Shown here piece by piece: positions 7,330-14,805 of a stretch of DNA of 21,458 nt. This DNA is from an uncultured Beijerinckiaceae bacterium (GTDB lineage Bacteria > Pseudomonadota > Alphaproteobacteria > Rhizobiales > Beijerinckiaceae): the NCBI GenBank assembly GCA_937863205.1, contig CALMGA010000325.1:1-21458 (forward strand), read 5' to 3'. Position numbers and translations under genes: made by a program. Position 1 is the stretch's first letter; each line of letters starts with the position of its first letter. The notes under the pieces were generated by a model. The model was not told the DNA's origin and did no database searches. It saw nothing but the letters and a program-made list of their open reading frames with translations.

Positions 7330-7563
7330 CCATTGCGGCCCGACCGATGCTGTCGATTTCGCTGGCCAACTCTCAGAGGCGCTGCTACTTCTGTGGTACG
7401 CGGGGCTTCTTCTATTTTGAACGGGTATGATCACGGTCAGAAGCGCGAGCGGCGTCGCTGCTGCCTGGTTATGGGCTACATTGGATCGGTCGACTGGGTC
7501 CGGGTTGGGTTCGCTCCGACATCAAGGCGCTGCGGGAAGAAGGCGGAGACGAGCAGGTAGACC

Positions 7564-8220
7564 ATGAGCAAAGGTAGAGATTTCCGGGGACCCAAGAAGC
7601 GCGGCTTCGACGATGATGGTCCCTCCCCTTTCGACGCGCCCCGTCTTCCGCGCAACCCGCGTCCAGCCTTCGGCGGCAGCACCTTCGGGACCCCACCAAC
7701 CGATTTCGGCGCGGCGCAGACGATCGACGCCGTCGTCAAGTGGTTCAAGAGCGACAAAGGTTTCGGCTTCGTTGAGCTGTCGAACGGCACCGGCGACGCC
7801 TTTCTGCACATCGGTGCCCTGCAATCGGCCGGCTACGAAACCGTGCCGCCAGGGGCTAAGCTCAAGGTTTCGGTCGGCAACGGCATGAAGGGCGTGCAGG
7901 TCACCCGCGTGTTCGAGGTTGACGTTTCGACCGCGTCGGAGCGGCCTCCGCAGCGCTCGTTCGGCGACGCGCCCCGCCCTCCCAGGCGTGTCATGCCCGA
8001 TCCCGCTTCGGCCGTCTCGGTCGCAGGCAGCGTCAAGTGGTTCGACGAGAACAAGGGCTTCGGTTTCGTCCAGTCCAACGATGGGGGCAAGGACGTCTTT
8101 GTTCATATCTCCGTCCTTGGATCTTCAGGTGTCCAGCACCTTGCCGAAGGGCAGGCGGTGAATATGCGCGTCGTTGACACGCCTAAGGGCCGCGAGGCTT
8201 TATCCATTTCACTCGCGTAG
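7564..8220 (+). CDS. Double cold-shock-domain (CspA-like) protein
   Basis: Single-stranded nucleic-acid binding protein with two cold-shock domains, a form common in alphaproteobacteria. Domain 1 covers about residues 54-118, with KGFGFV (65-70, RNP1) and DAFLHI (78-83, RNP2). Domain 2 covers about 153-217, with KGFGFV (164-169) and DVFVHI (177-182). The basic/acidic disordered head MSKGRDFRGPKKRGFDDD and a proline/arginine-rich linker (126-145) complete its 218 residues. The ATG at 7564 follows AGGT at 7555-7558. It probably acts as an RNA chaperone in cold or stationary phase. It stands as a single transcription unit with gaps of over 300 bases on both sides; the leader shows several dyads that could serve post-transcriptional control. 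Confidence 0.93.
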   Translation: MSKGRDFRGPKKRGFDDDGPSPFDAPRLPRNPRPAFGGSTFGTPPTDFGAAQTIDAVVKWFKSDKGFGFVELSNGTGDAFLHIGALQSAGYETVPPGAKLKVSVGNGMKGVQVTRVFEVDVSTASERPPQRSFGDAPRPPRRVMPDPASAVSVAGSVKWFDENKGFGFVQSNDGGKDVFVHISVLGSSGVQHLAEGQAVNMRVVDTPKGREALSISLA

Positions 8221-8545
8221 GAATCGGCTCACAAGGTTTGAGGGTCGCTGGCGTCTCCCGGAGCTTGGGAGCGTGCTCGTCCTTCGACGCCGGCAATCTC
8301 CAACACATCGCGCCGCTTGGCGTTGATTTCGGACACTGTGCCACCGGGGCTTCGGACCGAAAGGTTTGTAGCTTCGGGCAAATCCGGCGCAGACCAAGGC
8401 GTTGGGAATCAGACCGGACGCGGGTTCGACGCTCTAGCAGAAGCGTCGCCATGCTTTCGTGAAGGGCACGCGCACGACTGGTGCGCTGTGCCGCGAGGCC
8501 GGCCCTTTATTGGTCGCGCCGGCCATCGATCGTTCGGAGCCTCCC
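8221..8545. other. Intergenic region between the cold-shock gene and mazG
   Basis: A 325-base gap with no convincing gene on either strand. It holds several dyads: CTCCC/GGGAG (8255-8271), CGACGCT/AGCGTCG with an 8-base loop (8427-8448) and GGCCGGC/GCCGGCC (8497-8524), the last just before mazG. None is followed by a T run, so none is a classical intrinsic terminator. An upstream in-frame GTG at 8459 would extend mazG, but the added residues are unlike the family. Confidence 0.45.
8427..8448 (+). terminator. Candidate hairpin between the cold-shock gene and mazG
   Basis: CGACGCT pairs perfectly with AGCGTCG across the 8-base loop CTAGCAGA. It has no T tract and lies about 200 bases after the cold-shock stop, so termination is only one possible role; it could also be part of the mazG leader. 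Confidence 0.2.
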
Positions 8546-9481
8546 GTGCCGTCCCTTCGCGACATCGATCGGCTCATCGATATCCTCGCGATCCTGCGCA
8601 CGCCGGGAACGGGTTGCCCTTGGGATCTGAAACAAACCCACGTCAGCTTGGCACCCTACGCGTTGGAGGAGGCTTACGAGGTCGTCGACGCCATCGAGCG
8701 GCAGAACCCCGGCGATCTCCGGGATGAACTCGGCGACTATCTCCTCCAGGTCGTCTTTCACGCCCGCGTGGCCGAGGAAAGCGGATCGTTCGATTTCGGC
8801 GACGTCGTCGAGGCGATCACGACCAAGATGCTGCGGCGCCATCCTCACGTCTTTCCACCCCATGTCCTCCCGCCTGATGTCGTCCCGCCCGGTGTCGTCC
8901 CACCGGATGGGCAACCGGCTCCGCATCCTGCCGTCGGCGGTCGCACCGATGCCGGAGGGCACGAACGGGCAATCCTCGCGCGGCAGCCGGCGGCGCCGGA
9001 TTGGGAAGTGATCAAGGCGCAGGAGCGCGCGCGTCGCGCCGGATCGACCTCCGGACTCCTCGCCGATGTCCCGATCGCCCTGCCGGCGCTGACCCGGGCG
9101 GTGAAGCTGCAGGCCAAGGCGTCCACCGTCGGCTTCGACTGGAACGACGCCCGCCTCGTGCTTGCCAAGATCCGCGAGGAGGTCGATGAGGTCGAGCAGG
9201 AGCTGGTGGCGGCCTCCGGCGGCGAGGCTCTCCAGGAGGAGATCGGCGACCTTCTTTTCGCGGTCGGCAACTTCGCCCGCCACGTCGGCCTCGATCCCGA
9301 GGCGGCCGCGCGGTCGGCGAACCACAAGTTCGAACGGCGCTTCGCCTTCATCGAACGCGAGCTGGAGCGGCGGGGCTCGTCACCGCGCGAGGCGACGCTG
9401 GCGGAGATGGAAGCGCTCTGGATCGAAGCCAAGCGGTGTCCGATGGAGCGGACGCCGGATGCGGCTGGACGACAGCCTTGA
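8546..9481 (+). CDS. mazG: Nucleoside triphosphate pyrophosphohydrolase MazG
   Basis: Hydrolyses nucleoside triphosphates, including aberrant ones, to the monophosphate and pyrophosphate; in E. coli it also lowers ppGpp. Two MazG helical domains are visible. The N-terminal one has PGTGCPWDLKQTH (20-32), EEAYE (41-45) and RDELGD (59-64). The C-terminal catalytic one has VGFDW (195-199), EEVDE (211-215), EEIGD (231-235) and NHKFERRF. The GTG at 8546 is chosen because GGAG at 8536-8539 sits six bases upstream and homology starts at PSLRDIDRL. At 311 residues it is longer than the usual ~265, mainly through an interdomain insertion at about 103-145 that contains a 15-base tandem repeat. It converges with hflX, 54 bases away. 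Confidence 0.93.
   Translation: MPSLRDIDRLIDILAILRTPGTGCPWDLKQTHVSLAPYALEEAYEVVDAIERQNPGDLRDELGDYLLQVVFHARVAEESGSFDFGDVVEAITTKMLRRHPHVFPPHVLPPDVVPPGVVPPDGQPAPHPAVGGRTDAGGHERAILARQPAAPDWEVIKAQERARRAGSTSGLLADVPIALPALTRAVKLQAKASTVGFDWNDARLVLAKIREEVDEVEQELVAASGGEALQEEIGDLLFAVGNFARHVGLDPEAAARSANHKFERRFAFIERELERRGSSPREATLAEMEALWIEAKRCPMERTPDAAGRQP
8852..8911 (+). repeat. 15-bp tandem repeat, four units, inside mazG
   Basis: Four diverged 15-base units (8852, 8867, 8882 and 8897) encode F-PP-H-V, L-PP-D-V, V-PP-G-V and V-PP-D-G, an in-frame pentapeptide repeat with Pro-Pro at its centre. It lies at residues 103-122, in the variable linker between the two MazG domains right after RRHPHV, where other MazG proteins have a short acidic or Ala-rich loop. 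Confidence 0.8.
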
Positions 9482-9517
9482 CGACCGGCCTCGATCCCGA
9501 CGCGCGGCACGTATCCC

Positions 9518-9531
9518 GACCGAAGGCGGTC
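9518..9531. terminator. Weak hairpin in the convergent mazG/hflX gap
   Basis: GACCG-AAGG-CGGTC lies in the 54-base space between the two convergent stops. The stem is short (5 bp) and no T run follows on either strand. Position is the main argument for a terminator role. Confidence 0.25.
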
Positions 9532-9535
9532 CGCG

Positions 9536-10984
9536 TCAGGTCGCGCTCCTGAGGCGGACCTGCTCGACCGCGAAGCGGTTGCGAACCTGGGCGGCCCGCT
9601 CCGCCGCGGCGCGGACGAGCAGGCGCACCCCGCCCGTTTCCAGCTCGTCGCGGTTGAGCACTTCCGTGTGCTCGTACAACCAGTTCAATCCCTGCCCGTC
9701 GGTTGGTGGCAGATCGATCTCGAACACCGGACGGCCCGCGGCGAGGCGCGCTTCCAACTCGTCGATCAGTTGATCCTCGCCCTGCCCCGTCCAGGCCGAC
9801 AGCAGGATCGGGCGCGCATCGGCACCGCGCCGCGCGGCGCTGTTGCCGGCCGCCTCGGCGCGATCGTGATCGAGCAGGTCGACCTTGTTCCAGACTTCGA
9901 TCAGCCGGTCGCGGTCGGCGAGGTCGATGCCGAGCTCGGTGAGGATCGCCTCGACATCCGTCGTTTGCGCCTCGCTGTCTTCGTGAGATATGTCGCGCAC
10001 GTGTAGCACGAGGTCAGCCTCGATCACCTCCTCCAGGGTCGCGCGGAACGCCGAAACCAGCATCGGCGGCAGATCGGAGATGAAGCCGACCGTGTCGGAC
10101 AGGATCAGGCGCGCCCCATGCGGCAGTTTGACTGCGCGCAGCGTCGGGTCGAGCGTGGCGAAGAGCATGTCCTCGGCGAGCACGGTGGCGCGGGTCAGGC
10201 GGTTGAACAGGGTCGACTTGCCGGCGTTGGTGTAGCCGACCAGGGCGACGACGGGGTAGGGCACGTCGCGCCGCGGCTTGCGATGCAGGGCGCGCGTGCG
10301 CTTCACCCTGTCGAGGTCGGCCTCGATGCGCACCATGCGCTCGGAAATCAGGCGGCGGTCGGTCTCGATCTGGGTCTCGCCGGGGCCGCCGAGGAAGCCG
10401 AAGCCGCCGCGCTGCCGTTCCAAGTGCGTCCAGGAGCGCACGAGACGCGACTTCTGATAGGTGAGGTGCGCGAGCTCGACCTGAAGCGAGCCTTCCCGGG
10501 TGCGGGCGCGTCGGCCGAAGATTTCCAGGATCAGGCCGGTGCGGTCGATGACCTTGCTGCCGATCGCCTTCTCCAAATTGCGCTGCTGCACCGGCGAAAG
10601 CGCGCAATCCATGTAGACGAGGCCGATCTCGTCGGCCTCGACGGAAGCGGCGAGTTCGGCGACCCTGCCATTGCCCAGAAATGTCGCCGGGCGCACCTGG
10701 CCCAGGTTGACGATCGTTTCCCCGATCACGTCGAGGTCGATGGCGCGGGCGAGCCCGCCGGCCTCGCCGATGCGGGCCTCGTTGGAGCGTTCGCTTTGCC
10801 GCGCTCCGACTATCCCCGCTCCCCTCAGCCCTGCCCCGCCCGGCCCGCCTCTTGCCGGTGCGCTCGCAGCCGACCCGACCACAGCGCGACGCTCGCGCCG
10901 GTCGAGGTAGGGCCCAAGGACGAGCGTCCGGGTCCGCGCCGCCGCTTCCGCCTCGCGCCGTCCAATCGTGGTGTCGTTGTTCAA
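9536..10984 (-). CDS. hflX: GTPase HflX (ribosome-splitting/rescue factor)
   Basis: Ribosome-associated GTPase that splits stalled ribosomes under stress. After the N-terminal HflX domain (about 75-240, including LGNGRVAEL and the glycine-rich [19 protein letters not shown] from residue 193), the G domain shows G1 GYTNAGKS (250-257), G3 DTVG (297-300) and G4 NKVD (366-369). Length is 482 residues. The start appears to be a TTG at 10984, 37 bases after the hfq stop; the ATG at 10992 is out of frame. Residues 36-72 are a Gly/Ala/Arg-rich low-complexity insertion before the conserved LARAIDLDV. It is the last gene of the long minus-strand cluster, and hfq-hflX adjacency is widely conserved. Confidence 0.95.
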   Translation of the reverse strand: MNNDTTIGRREAEAAARTRTLVLGPYLDRRERRAVVGSAASAPARGGPGGAGLRGAGIVGARQSERSNEARIGEAGGLARAIDLDVIGETIVNLGQVRPATFLGNGRVAELAASVEADEIGLVYMDCALSPVQQRNLEKAIGSKVIDRTGLILEIFGRRARTREGSLQVELAHLTYQKSRLVRSWTHLERQRGGFGFLGGPGETQIETDRRLISERMVRIEADLDRVKRTRALHRKPRRDVPYPVVALVGYTNAGKSTLFNRLTRATVLAEDMLFATLDPTLRAVKLPHGARLILSDTVGFISDLPPMLVSAFRATLEEVIEADLVLHVRDISHEDSEAQTTDVEAILTELGIDLADRDRLIEVWNKVDLLDHDRAEAAGNSAARRGADARPILLSAWTGQGEDQLIDELEARLAAGRPVFEIDLPPTDGQGLNWLYEHTEVLNRDELETGGVRLLVRAAAERAAQVRNRFAVEQVRLRSAT

Positions 10985-11021
10985 CGAGTCATCCGCGCGG
11001 CGGGCGAGGGAGCAGGCGACA

Positions 11022-11276
11022 TCAACCGGCGACCGCCGTCTCCTCGCCAGGCTCGAACATTTGAATGGGGTGCCCGGGCATGATTGTCGAGATGGCGTGC
11101 TTGTAGACGAGCTGCGAATGAGCGTCGCGGCGCAGCAGCACGCAGAAATTATCGAACCAGGTCACCACACCCTGCAGCTTGACGCCGTTGACCAAAAAGA
11201 TCGTCAGCGGCACCTTGTTCTTGCGCAAGTAGTTCAGGAAAGTGTCTTGCAGGTTTTGCGAACGCTCGCTCGTCAT
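11022..11276 (-). CDS. hfq: RNA chaperone Hfq
   Basis: Hexameric Sm-like protein that pairs small RNAs with mRNAs; in nitrogen-fixing alphaproteobacteria it also affects nifA expression. The short 84-residue alphaproteobacterial form has [19 protein letters not shown] at 7-25, Sm1 with [15 protein letters not shown] and Sm2 with [10 protein letters not shown], and almost no C-terminal tail. Q8 and the YKH motif, known RNA-contact residues of the proximal face, are present. The ATG at 11276 has only a weak GGA-type ribosome-binding site. The gene is preceded by a 120-base gap with a possible promoter of its own and followed by hflX. Confidence 0.98.
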   Translation of the reverse strand: MTSERSQNLQDTFLNYLRKNKVPLTIFLVNGVKLQGVVTWFDNFCVLLRRDAHSQLVYKHAISTIMPGHPIQMFEPGEETAVAG

Positions 11277-11353
11277 GGCTCGTCCAGATCTTTTATTGGC
11301 ACCGCGTCGGGCGCGACAGCAGAGTGCGTCATGAGGCCGTCGAGGGAAAGCTT

Positions 11354-11383
11354 TTTCTAGTGCCTTTGCCGGCCCGGCCGCAA
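11354..11383 (-). promoter_or_regulatory. hfq: Possible promoter of hfq-hflX
   Basis: Read on minus, TTGCGG (11383-11378) and TAGAAA (11359-11354) are separated by 18 bases and would give a leader of about 70 bases before hfq. The -10 region is the most AT-rich stretch in the gap. A GC-rich dyad over 11362-11386 overlaps it and might instead end transcription from the gene upstream. This is an eye-level match only. Confidence 0.25.
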
Positions 11384-11396
11384 GGCTATCGGCCGA

Positions 11397-12266
11397 TCAG
11401 CGGATCGGCGAACGCAGGGCGGTCTGGTGGAAGCGGGCGCGCAGTGCGGTCGCGATCGGGCCGGGCCGTCCATCTCCGATCGGGTGATCGTCGATCGCGA
11501 CCACCGGCAGGACGAGGCTGGTCGCCCCCGTCACGAAGGCTTCGCGAGCCTCGTAGGCTTCTGCGACCGAGAAGGGCCGTTCATCAAGATCGAGGCCGCT
11601 GTCGCGAAGAACCGCGAGTAGGGTGGTGCGGGTGATGCCCTTCAGGATCGCCGTGCCGTCGCTGGGATGCGTGACGACGCGGCGCTCGCCAACGATGATC
11701 CAGGCGTTCGAGGCGGCTCCCTCGCTGACCCAGCCTTCGGGGGTGACGAGCCAAGCCTCCCCTGCCCCGCGTGCCTTGGCGGCCGCCTTGGCGAGGACGT
11801 TGGGCAGCAGCGAGATCGACTTGATGTCGGGGCGCTTCCAGCGCAGGTCCGGCATGGTTACGACGCGAATGCCGGCCGCCGCCTTGGCATCGGCCTTGGC
11901 GGGATCGGCCGCGCGGGCGGTGACGACCAGCGCCGGGCGTACGGCGGGCGCGGGAAAGACGTGATCGCGGGGCGCGACGCCGCGGGTGATCTGCAGGTAG
12001 ACCAGGCCATCGCGCACCCTGTTGCGCTTGACCACCTCGCGCAGGATCAGGCGCAGGGCCGGCTCGCCGGTTGGCCAGGCGATGAACAGCTCCGCGACGG
12101 ATCGCCGCAAACGCTGGAGATGCGCCTCCTCGTCCACCAGCGCTTCGCCGGCCACCTCGATCACCTCGTAGACGCCGTCGGCGAACTGGTAGCCGCGATC
12201 GTCGATCGCGACGCTCGCCAGCCTATGCGGGATGTAGCGGCCGTTGACGTAGGCGATGCGGCTCAA
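11397..12266 (-). CDS. dat: D-amino-acid aminotransferase (class IV, PLP-dependent)
   Basis: Interconverts D-amino acids and 2-oxo acids, for example D-Ala to D-Glu, through pyridoxal phosphate. The fold-type IV features are N-terminal YVNGRY (6-11) and DRGYQFADGVYEVI (23-36), the Schiff-base lysine K149 in DIKSISLLPNV, and E182 in EGWVSEGAASNAW near the cofactor nitrogen, as in Bacillus D-amino-acid aminotransferase. Length is 289 residues. The start is a TTG at 12266, supported by AAGGA at 12280-12276 nine bases upstream, which overlaps the stop of the preceding transporter gene. Branched-chain aminotransferase or aminodeoxychorismate lyase are related alternatives, but DRGYQFADGVYE and the hfq neighbourhood favour the D-amino-acid enzyme. 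Confidence 0.88.
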   Translation of the reverse strand: MSRIAYVNGRYIPHRLASVAIDDRGYQFADGVYEVIEVAGEALVDEEAHLQRLRRSVAELFIAWPTGEPALRLILREVVKRNRVRDGLVYLQITRGVAPRDHVFPAPAVRPALVVTARAADPAKADAKAAAGIRVVTMPDLRWKRPDIKSISLLPNVLAKAAAKARGAGEAWLVTPEGWVSEGAASNAWIIVGERRVVTHPSDGTAILKGITRTTLLAVLRDSGLDLDERPFSVAEAYEAREAFVTGATSLVLPVVAIDDHPIGDGRPGPIATALRARFHQTALRSPIR

Positions 12267-12279
12267 GCTCGCGCGTCCT

Positions 12280-12816
12280 TCAGAATGCCAGGGCCAGTCG
12301 GTGCAGCGTCACGGCGACGCCGGCCGCGCCGGCAAGGCTCCACAGCGGCGACAGCCGTGTCGCCAAGGCGAGGAAACCCACGGTCGCGGTGATGGCAAGG
12401 CTCGCCGGACCCTGAAAAGCGACGCGCGCCATCACGACGCTGCTGGCCAGCATCAGGCCGAGGGCAACCGGAGCCAGCGATCGGCGCAGCGGGGCGATGC
12501 GCATGCCGATGCCGTCGCGCGCGAGGAGGCGGCCGGCCCCGACGGCGAGCAGGCACGAGGGCACCATCATCGCAAGCGTCGCCGCCAGGAGACCGGCGAG
12601 GCCGGCCAACGACCAGCCGATCAGGCTGACGATCAGCAGGTTGGGACCCGGCGCGATCTGCGCCACGGCGACCAACGCGGCGAAGGTGCCGTCGTCCATC
12701 CAATGGTGGAGATCGACGACCTGCCGATGGATCTCCGGCACCATCGCGTTGACGCCGCCGATCGAGAGCAGCGACAGGATGGCGAAGGTGGCGACGAGAC
12801 CGACGAGTACGCTCAT
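12280..12816 (-). CDS. Chromate transporter (CHR) family protein, short form, second gene of the pair
   Basis: A 178-residue hydrophobic protein with one CHR domain. SIGGVNAMVPEIHRQ (18-32) corresponds to the GG...P-E-R motif of the family, and AQIAPGPN (52-59) is the conserved APGP/LPGP loop. About five or six membrane segments follow. Short CHR proteins occur as tandem pairs that are thought to work together, in place of one long two-domain ChrA. The ATG at 12816 lies 18 bases after the first member's stop, so they are co-translated. Chromate export is known for some members, but many CHR proteins have no proven substrate, so a function other than chromate resistance is quite possible. Confidence 0.85.
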   Translation of the reverse strand: MSVLVGLVATFAILSLLSIGGVNAMVPEIHRQVVDLHHWMDDGTFAALVAVAQIAPGPNLLIVSLIGWSLAGLAGLLAATLAMMVPSCLLAVGAGRLLARDGIGMRIAPLRRSLAPVALGLMLASSVVMARVAFQGPASLAITATVGFLALATRLSPLWSLAGAAGVAVTLHRLALAF

Positions 12817-12834
12817 ATCGAGCTCAAGGTGGAG

Positions 12835-13434
12835 TCATGCCCGTCGGCGCCGGGTGCGGACCGTCTGAAGGGCGATCGACGCCGGGATCGCCGCCGCCAG
12901 GATGAGCGGAAGCGGCAGGCGCAGCACGGCGGCGGCGAGGCAGACGGCGGCGGCCGGCACGATGACCGCGACATCGGAACCGAGGCTCGCCAGCAGGCGC
13001 AAGGCCGTTCCCCCAACGAGACCGGCCGCCGCCGCCGCGGCGCCGGCGAGGCCGGCGCGAACGTCGGGCTGTTCGCCGAAGCGCTGCAACAGGGACGCGA
13101 AGGCGAGCAGGATGAGCAGCGGCGCCCCCATCAGGCCGCCCACCGCCACCGCCGCGCCGCGCCCGCCGGCGTACCTGTCGCCGAGAAGGGTCGCGAGATT
13201 GACGGTGTTGGCGCCCGGCAACGTGCTCGCAAAGCCGAACAGCTCGGCATAGGCTTGCTCTTCCAGCAGGCGCCGCTCGACGACGAGGACATGGCGGGCG
13301 AGCGGGGCGACGCCGCCGAAGCCCAGGGCGCCGATCTTGAGGAAAGCGGTGAACAGGACGGCGAGGCCCGGCGGCCGCCCGGCCGCGTCGCCGACCGGAG
13401 GGGACGCCGGCATTTCAGGCGACAGATCGCTCAA
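12835..13434 (-). CDS. Chromate transporter (CHR) family protein, short form, first gene of the pair
   Basis: A 199-residue membrane protein with a single CHR domain. FLKIGALGFGGVAPLARH (31-48) carries the FGG motif, followed by the ERR...E region and TLPGANTVNL (71-80). The usual LPGP is LPGA here. Several Ala/Leu-rich membrane segments follow and the tail is basic (RTRRRRA). The apparent start is a TTG at 13434 that overlaps the ntrX stop (TTGA); an internal ATG at 13413 is an alternative. The overlap argues that it is read with the ntr genes. Its partner is the next gene downstream. Confidence 0.85.
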   Translation of the reverse strand: MSDLSPEMPASPPVGDAAGRPPGLAVLFTAFLKIGALGFGGVAPLARHVLVVERRLLEEQAYAELFGFASTLPGANTVNLATLLGDRYAGGRGAAVAVGGLMGAPLLILLAFASLLQRFGEQPDVRAGLAGAAAAAAGLVGGTALRLLASLGSDVAVIVPAAAVCLAAAVLRLPLPLILAAAIPASIALQTVRTRRRRA

Positions 13435-14798
13435 TCGATGCCGAGCGACTTGAGCTTGCGGTGCAGGGCCGACCGCTCCATTCCGATGAACTCGGCCGTG
13501 CGCGAGATGTTGCCGCCGAAGCGGCTGACCTGCGCCATCAGGTATTCGCGCTCGAACACTTCGCGCGCCTCGCGCAGCGGCAGGCTCATCAGCTTCTCGC
13601 CCCCTGCCCCGGTCGGCGTCGCCGGCACCAGCGCCCCGACCTCGGAGGGCAGCATGTCGGCCGTGACCTCGGCGTCGGCGTCGCCCGAGGCCAAAATCAT
13701 CAGGCGCTCGACGTTGTTGCGCAGCTGGCGGATGTTGCCCGGCCAGTCGTGGGATTGCAGGATCGCCATCGCATCGTCGGCGATGCGCCGCTTGGGCAGG
13801 CCGGCGTTGGCGGTGAACTGGTCCATGAAGAAGGTGATCAGTTCGGGAATGTCATCGCGCCGCTCGGCCAGCGGCGGCACGCGGATCGGCACCACGGACA
13901 GCCTGTGGAACAGGTCTTCGCGGAAGGTGCCCTCCGAGATCGCCCCCACGAGGTCGCGCGCGCTCGACGAGATGATGCGGACGTCGACGTGCACCTTCGT
14001 GTTGCCGCCGACGCGCAGGAACGTCTGCTCCACGAGCACGCGCAGGATCTTGCCCTGGGTTTCGCGAGGCATGTCGGCGATCTCGTCGATGTAAAGGGTG
14101 CCGCCGTGCGCTTCCTCCAATCGGCCCACGTATCGCCCCTCGCCGGCGACGCCCTCGGCGCCGAACAGCTCGTGCTCCATGGTTTCGGGCGTGATGGTAG
14201 CGGCGTTGATCGCCACGAACGGCCCATCGGCGCGCGCCGAGGCGGCGTGGATCATGCGGGCGGTGAGTTCCTTGCCGGCGCCGGACTGGCCGGTGATCAT
14301 GATGCGCGAGTTCGCCGGCGCGACGCGGTCGATCACCTGCCGGAGCTGGTTCACCGACGTCGACTTGCCGACCATCCTGCTGACGGTGCCGCTGCGCACC
14401 TTGAGGTCGGACACTTCGCGTTTCAGCCGCGAGTTCTCCAGGGCGCGCTCGGCGATCAGCACCAGCCTGTCGGCCTTGAACGGCTTCTCGATGAAGTCGT
14501 AGGCACCGAGCTTGATCGCCGACACGGCCGTTTCGATGTTGCCGTGGCCGGATATCATCACCACGGGGAGCTGCGGGTTCTGCTGCTTGACCAGTTCCAG
14601 CACCTGCAGTCCGTCGAGCTTGGACCCCTGCAGCCAGATGTCGAGGAAGATCAGGCTGGGACGGCGCGCCTGGATGGCCTGGAGCGCCTCGTCGGAGTTC
14701 TTGGCGGTTCGTGTCCCGTGGCCCTCGTCGGAGAGGATGCCCGACACGATCTCCCGGATGTCCATTTCGTCGTCAACGATGAGGATGTCGCTTGCCAT
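13431..14798 (-). CDS. ntrX: Nitrogen assimilation response regulator NtrX
   Basis: Cytoplasmic response regulator partner of NtrY. The receiver domain (about 1-120) has the acidic pocket D9/D10, phospho-acceptor D53 in FLDIW and K105 in IEKPF. The AAA+ domain has Walker A GQSGAGKE (170-177) and Walker B LYIDEIAD (235-242). The C-terminal Fis-type helix-turn-helix ends NISRTAEFIGMERSALHRKL. Where sigma54 activators carry GAFTGA, this protein has ELFGAEGVAGEGRYVGR, so the contact loop is absent. This has been described for NtrX in alphaproteobacteria and implies action at other promoters or as a repressor. 455 residues. It begins 7 bases after the ntrY stop. Confidence 0.96.
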   Translation of the reverse strand: MASDILIVDDEMDIREIVSGILSDEGHGTRTAKNSDEALQAIQARRPSLIFLDIWLQGSKLDGLQVLELVKQQNPQLPVVMISGHGNIETAVSAIKLGAYDFIEKPFKADRLVLIAERALENSRLKREVSDLKVRSGTVSRMVGKSTSVNQLRQVIDRVAPANSRIMITGQSGAGKELTARMIHAASARADGPFVAINAATITPETMEHELFGAEGVAGEGRYVGRLEEAHGGTLYIDEIADMPRETQGKILRVLVEQTFLRVGGNTKVHVDVRIISSSARDLVGAISEGTFREDLFHRLSVVPIRVPPLAERRDDIPELITFFMDQFTANAGLPKRRIADDAMAILQSHDWPGNIRQLRNNVERLMILASGDADAEVTADMLPSEVGALVPATPTGAGGEKLMSLPLREAREVFEREYLMAQVSRFGGNISRTAEFIGMERSALHRKLKSLGID

Positions 14799-14805
14799 GG
14801 GTCGC

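Larger units (their letters stand above)
7201..7563. other. Intergenic region before the cold-shock gene
   Basis: This 363-base gap contains, in order, an AT-rich dif-like palindrome (7231-7246), a stem GCGACCG/CGGTCGC (7273-7293, 7-base loop, no T tract), a perfect 14-bp palindrome (7316-7329) and a short possible ORF (7347-7430). Base composition is clearly less GC-rich than the flanking genes. Cold-shock genes often have long structured 5' leaders, so part of this may be the untranslated leader of the downstream gene. I cannot place a promoter with confidence. Confidence 0.5.

Noticed and set aside
8421..8440. A GGGTTCGA-like string that resembles a tRNA T-arm
   Set aside because: No acceptor, D or anticodon arms can be built around it; the bases form a simple hairpin with 8442-8448 instead.
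8183..8452. An 89-codon minus-strand frame after the cold-shock gene
   Set aside because: It overlaps the 3' end of the cold-shock gene, has no ribosome-binding site that I can see and no known motif; kept as intergenic.
8644..8670. TGGCAC-like string as a sigma54 promoter
   Set aside because: It lies inside mazG and lacks the TTGC half at the required spacing.
11362..11386. GC-rich dyad as an intrinsic terminator for dat
   Set aside because: The stem has bulges and on the minus strand it is followed by an A run, not a T run.
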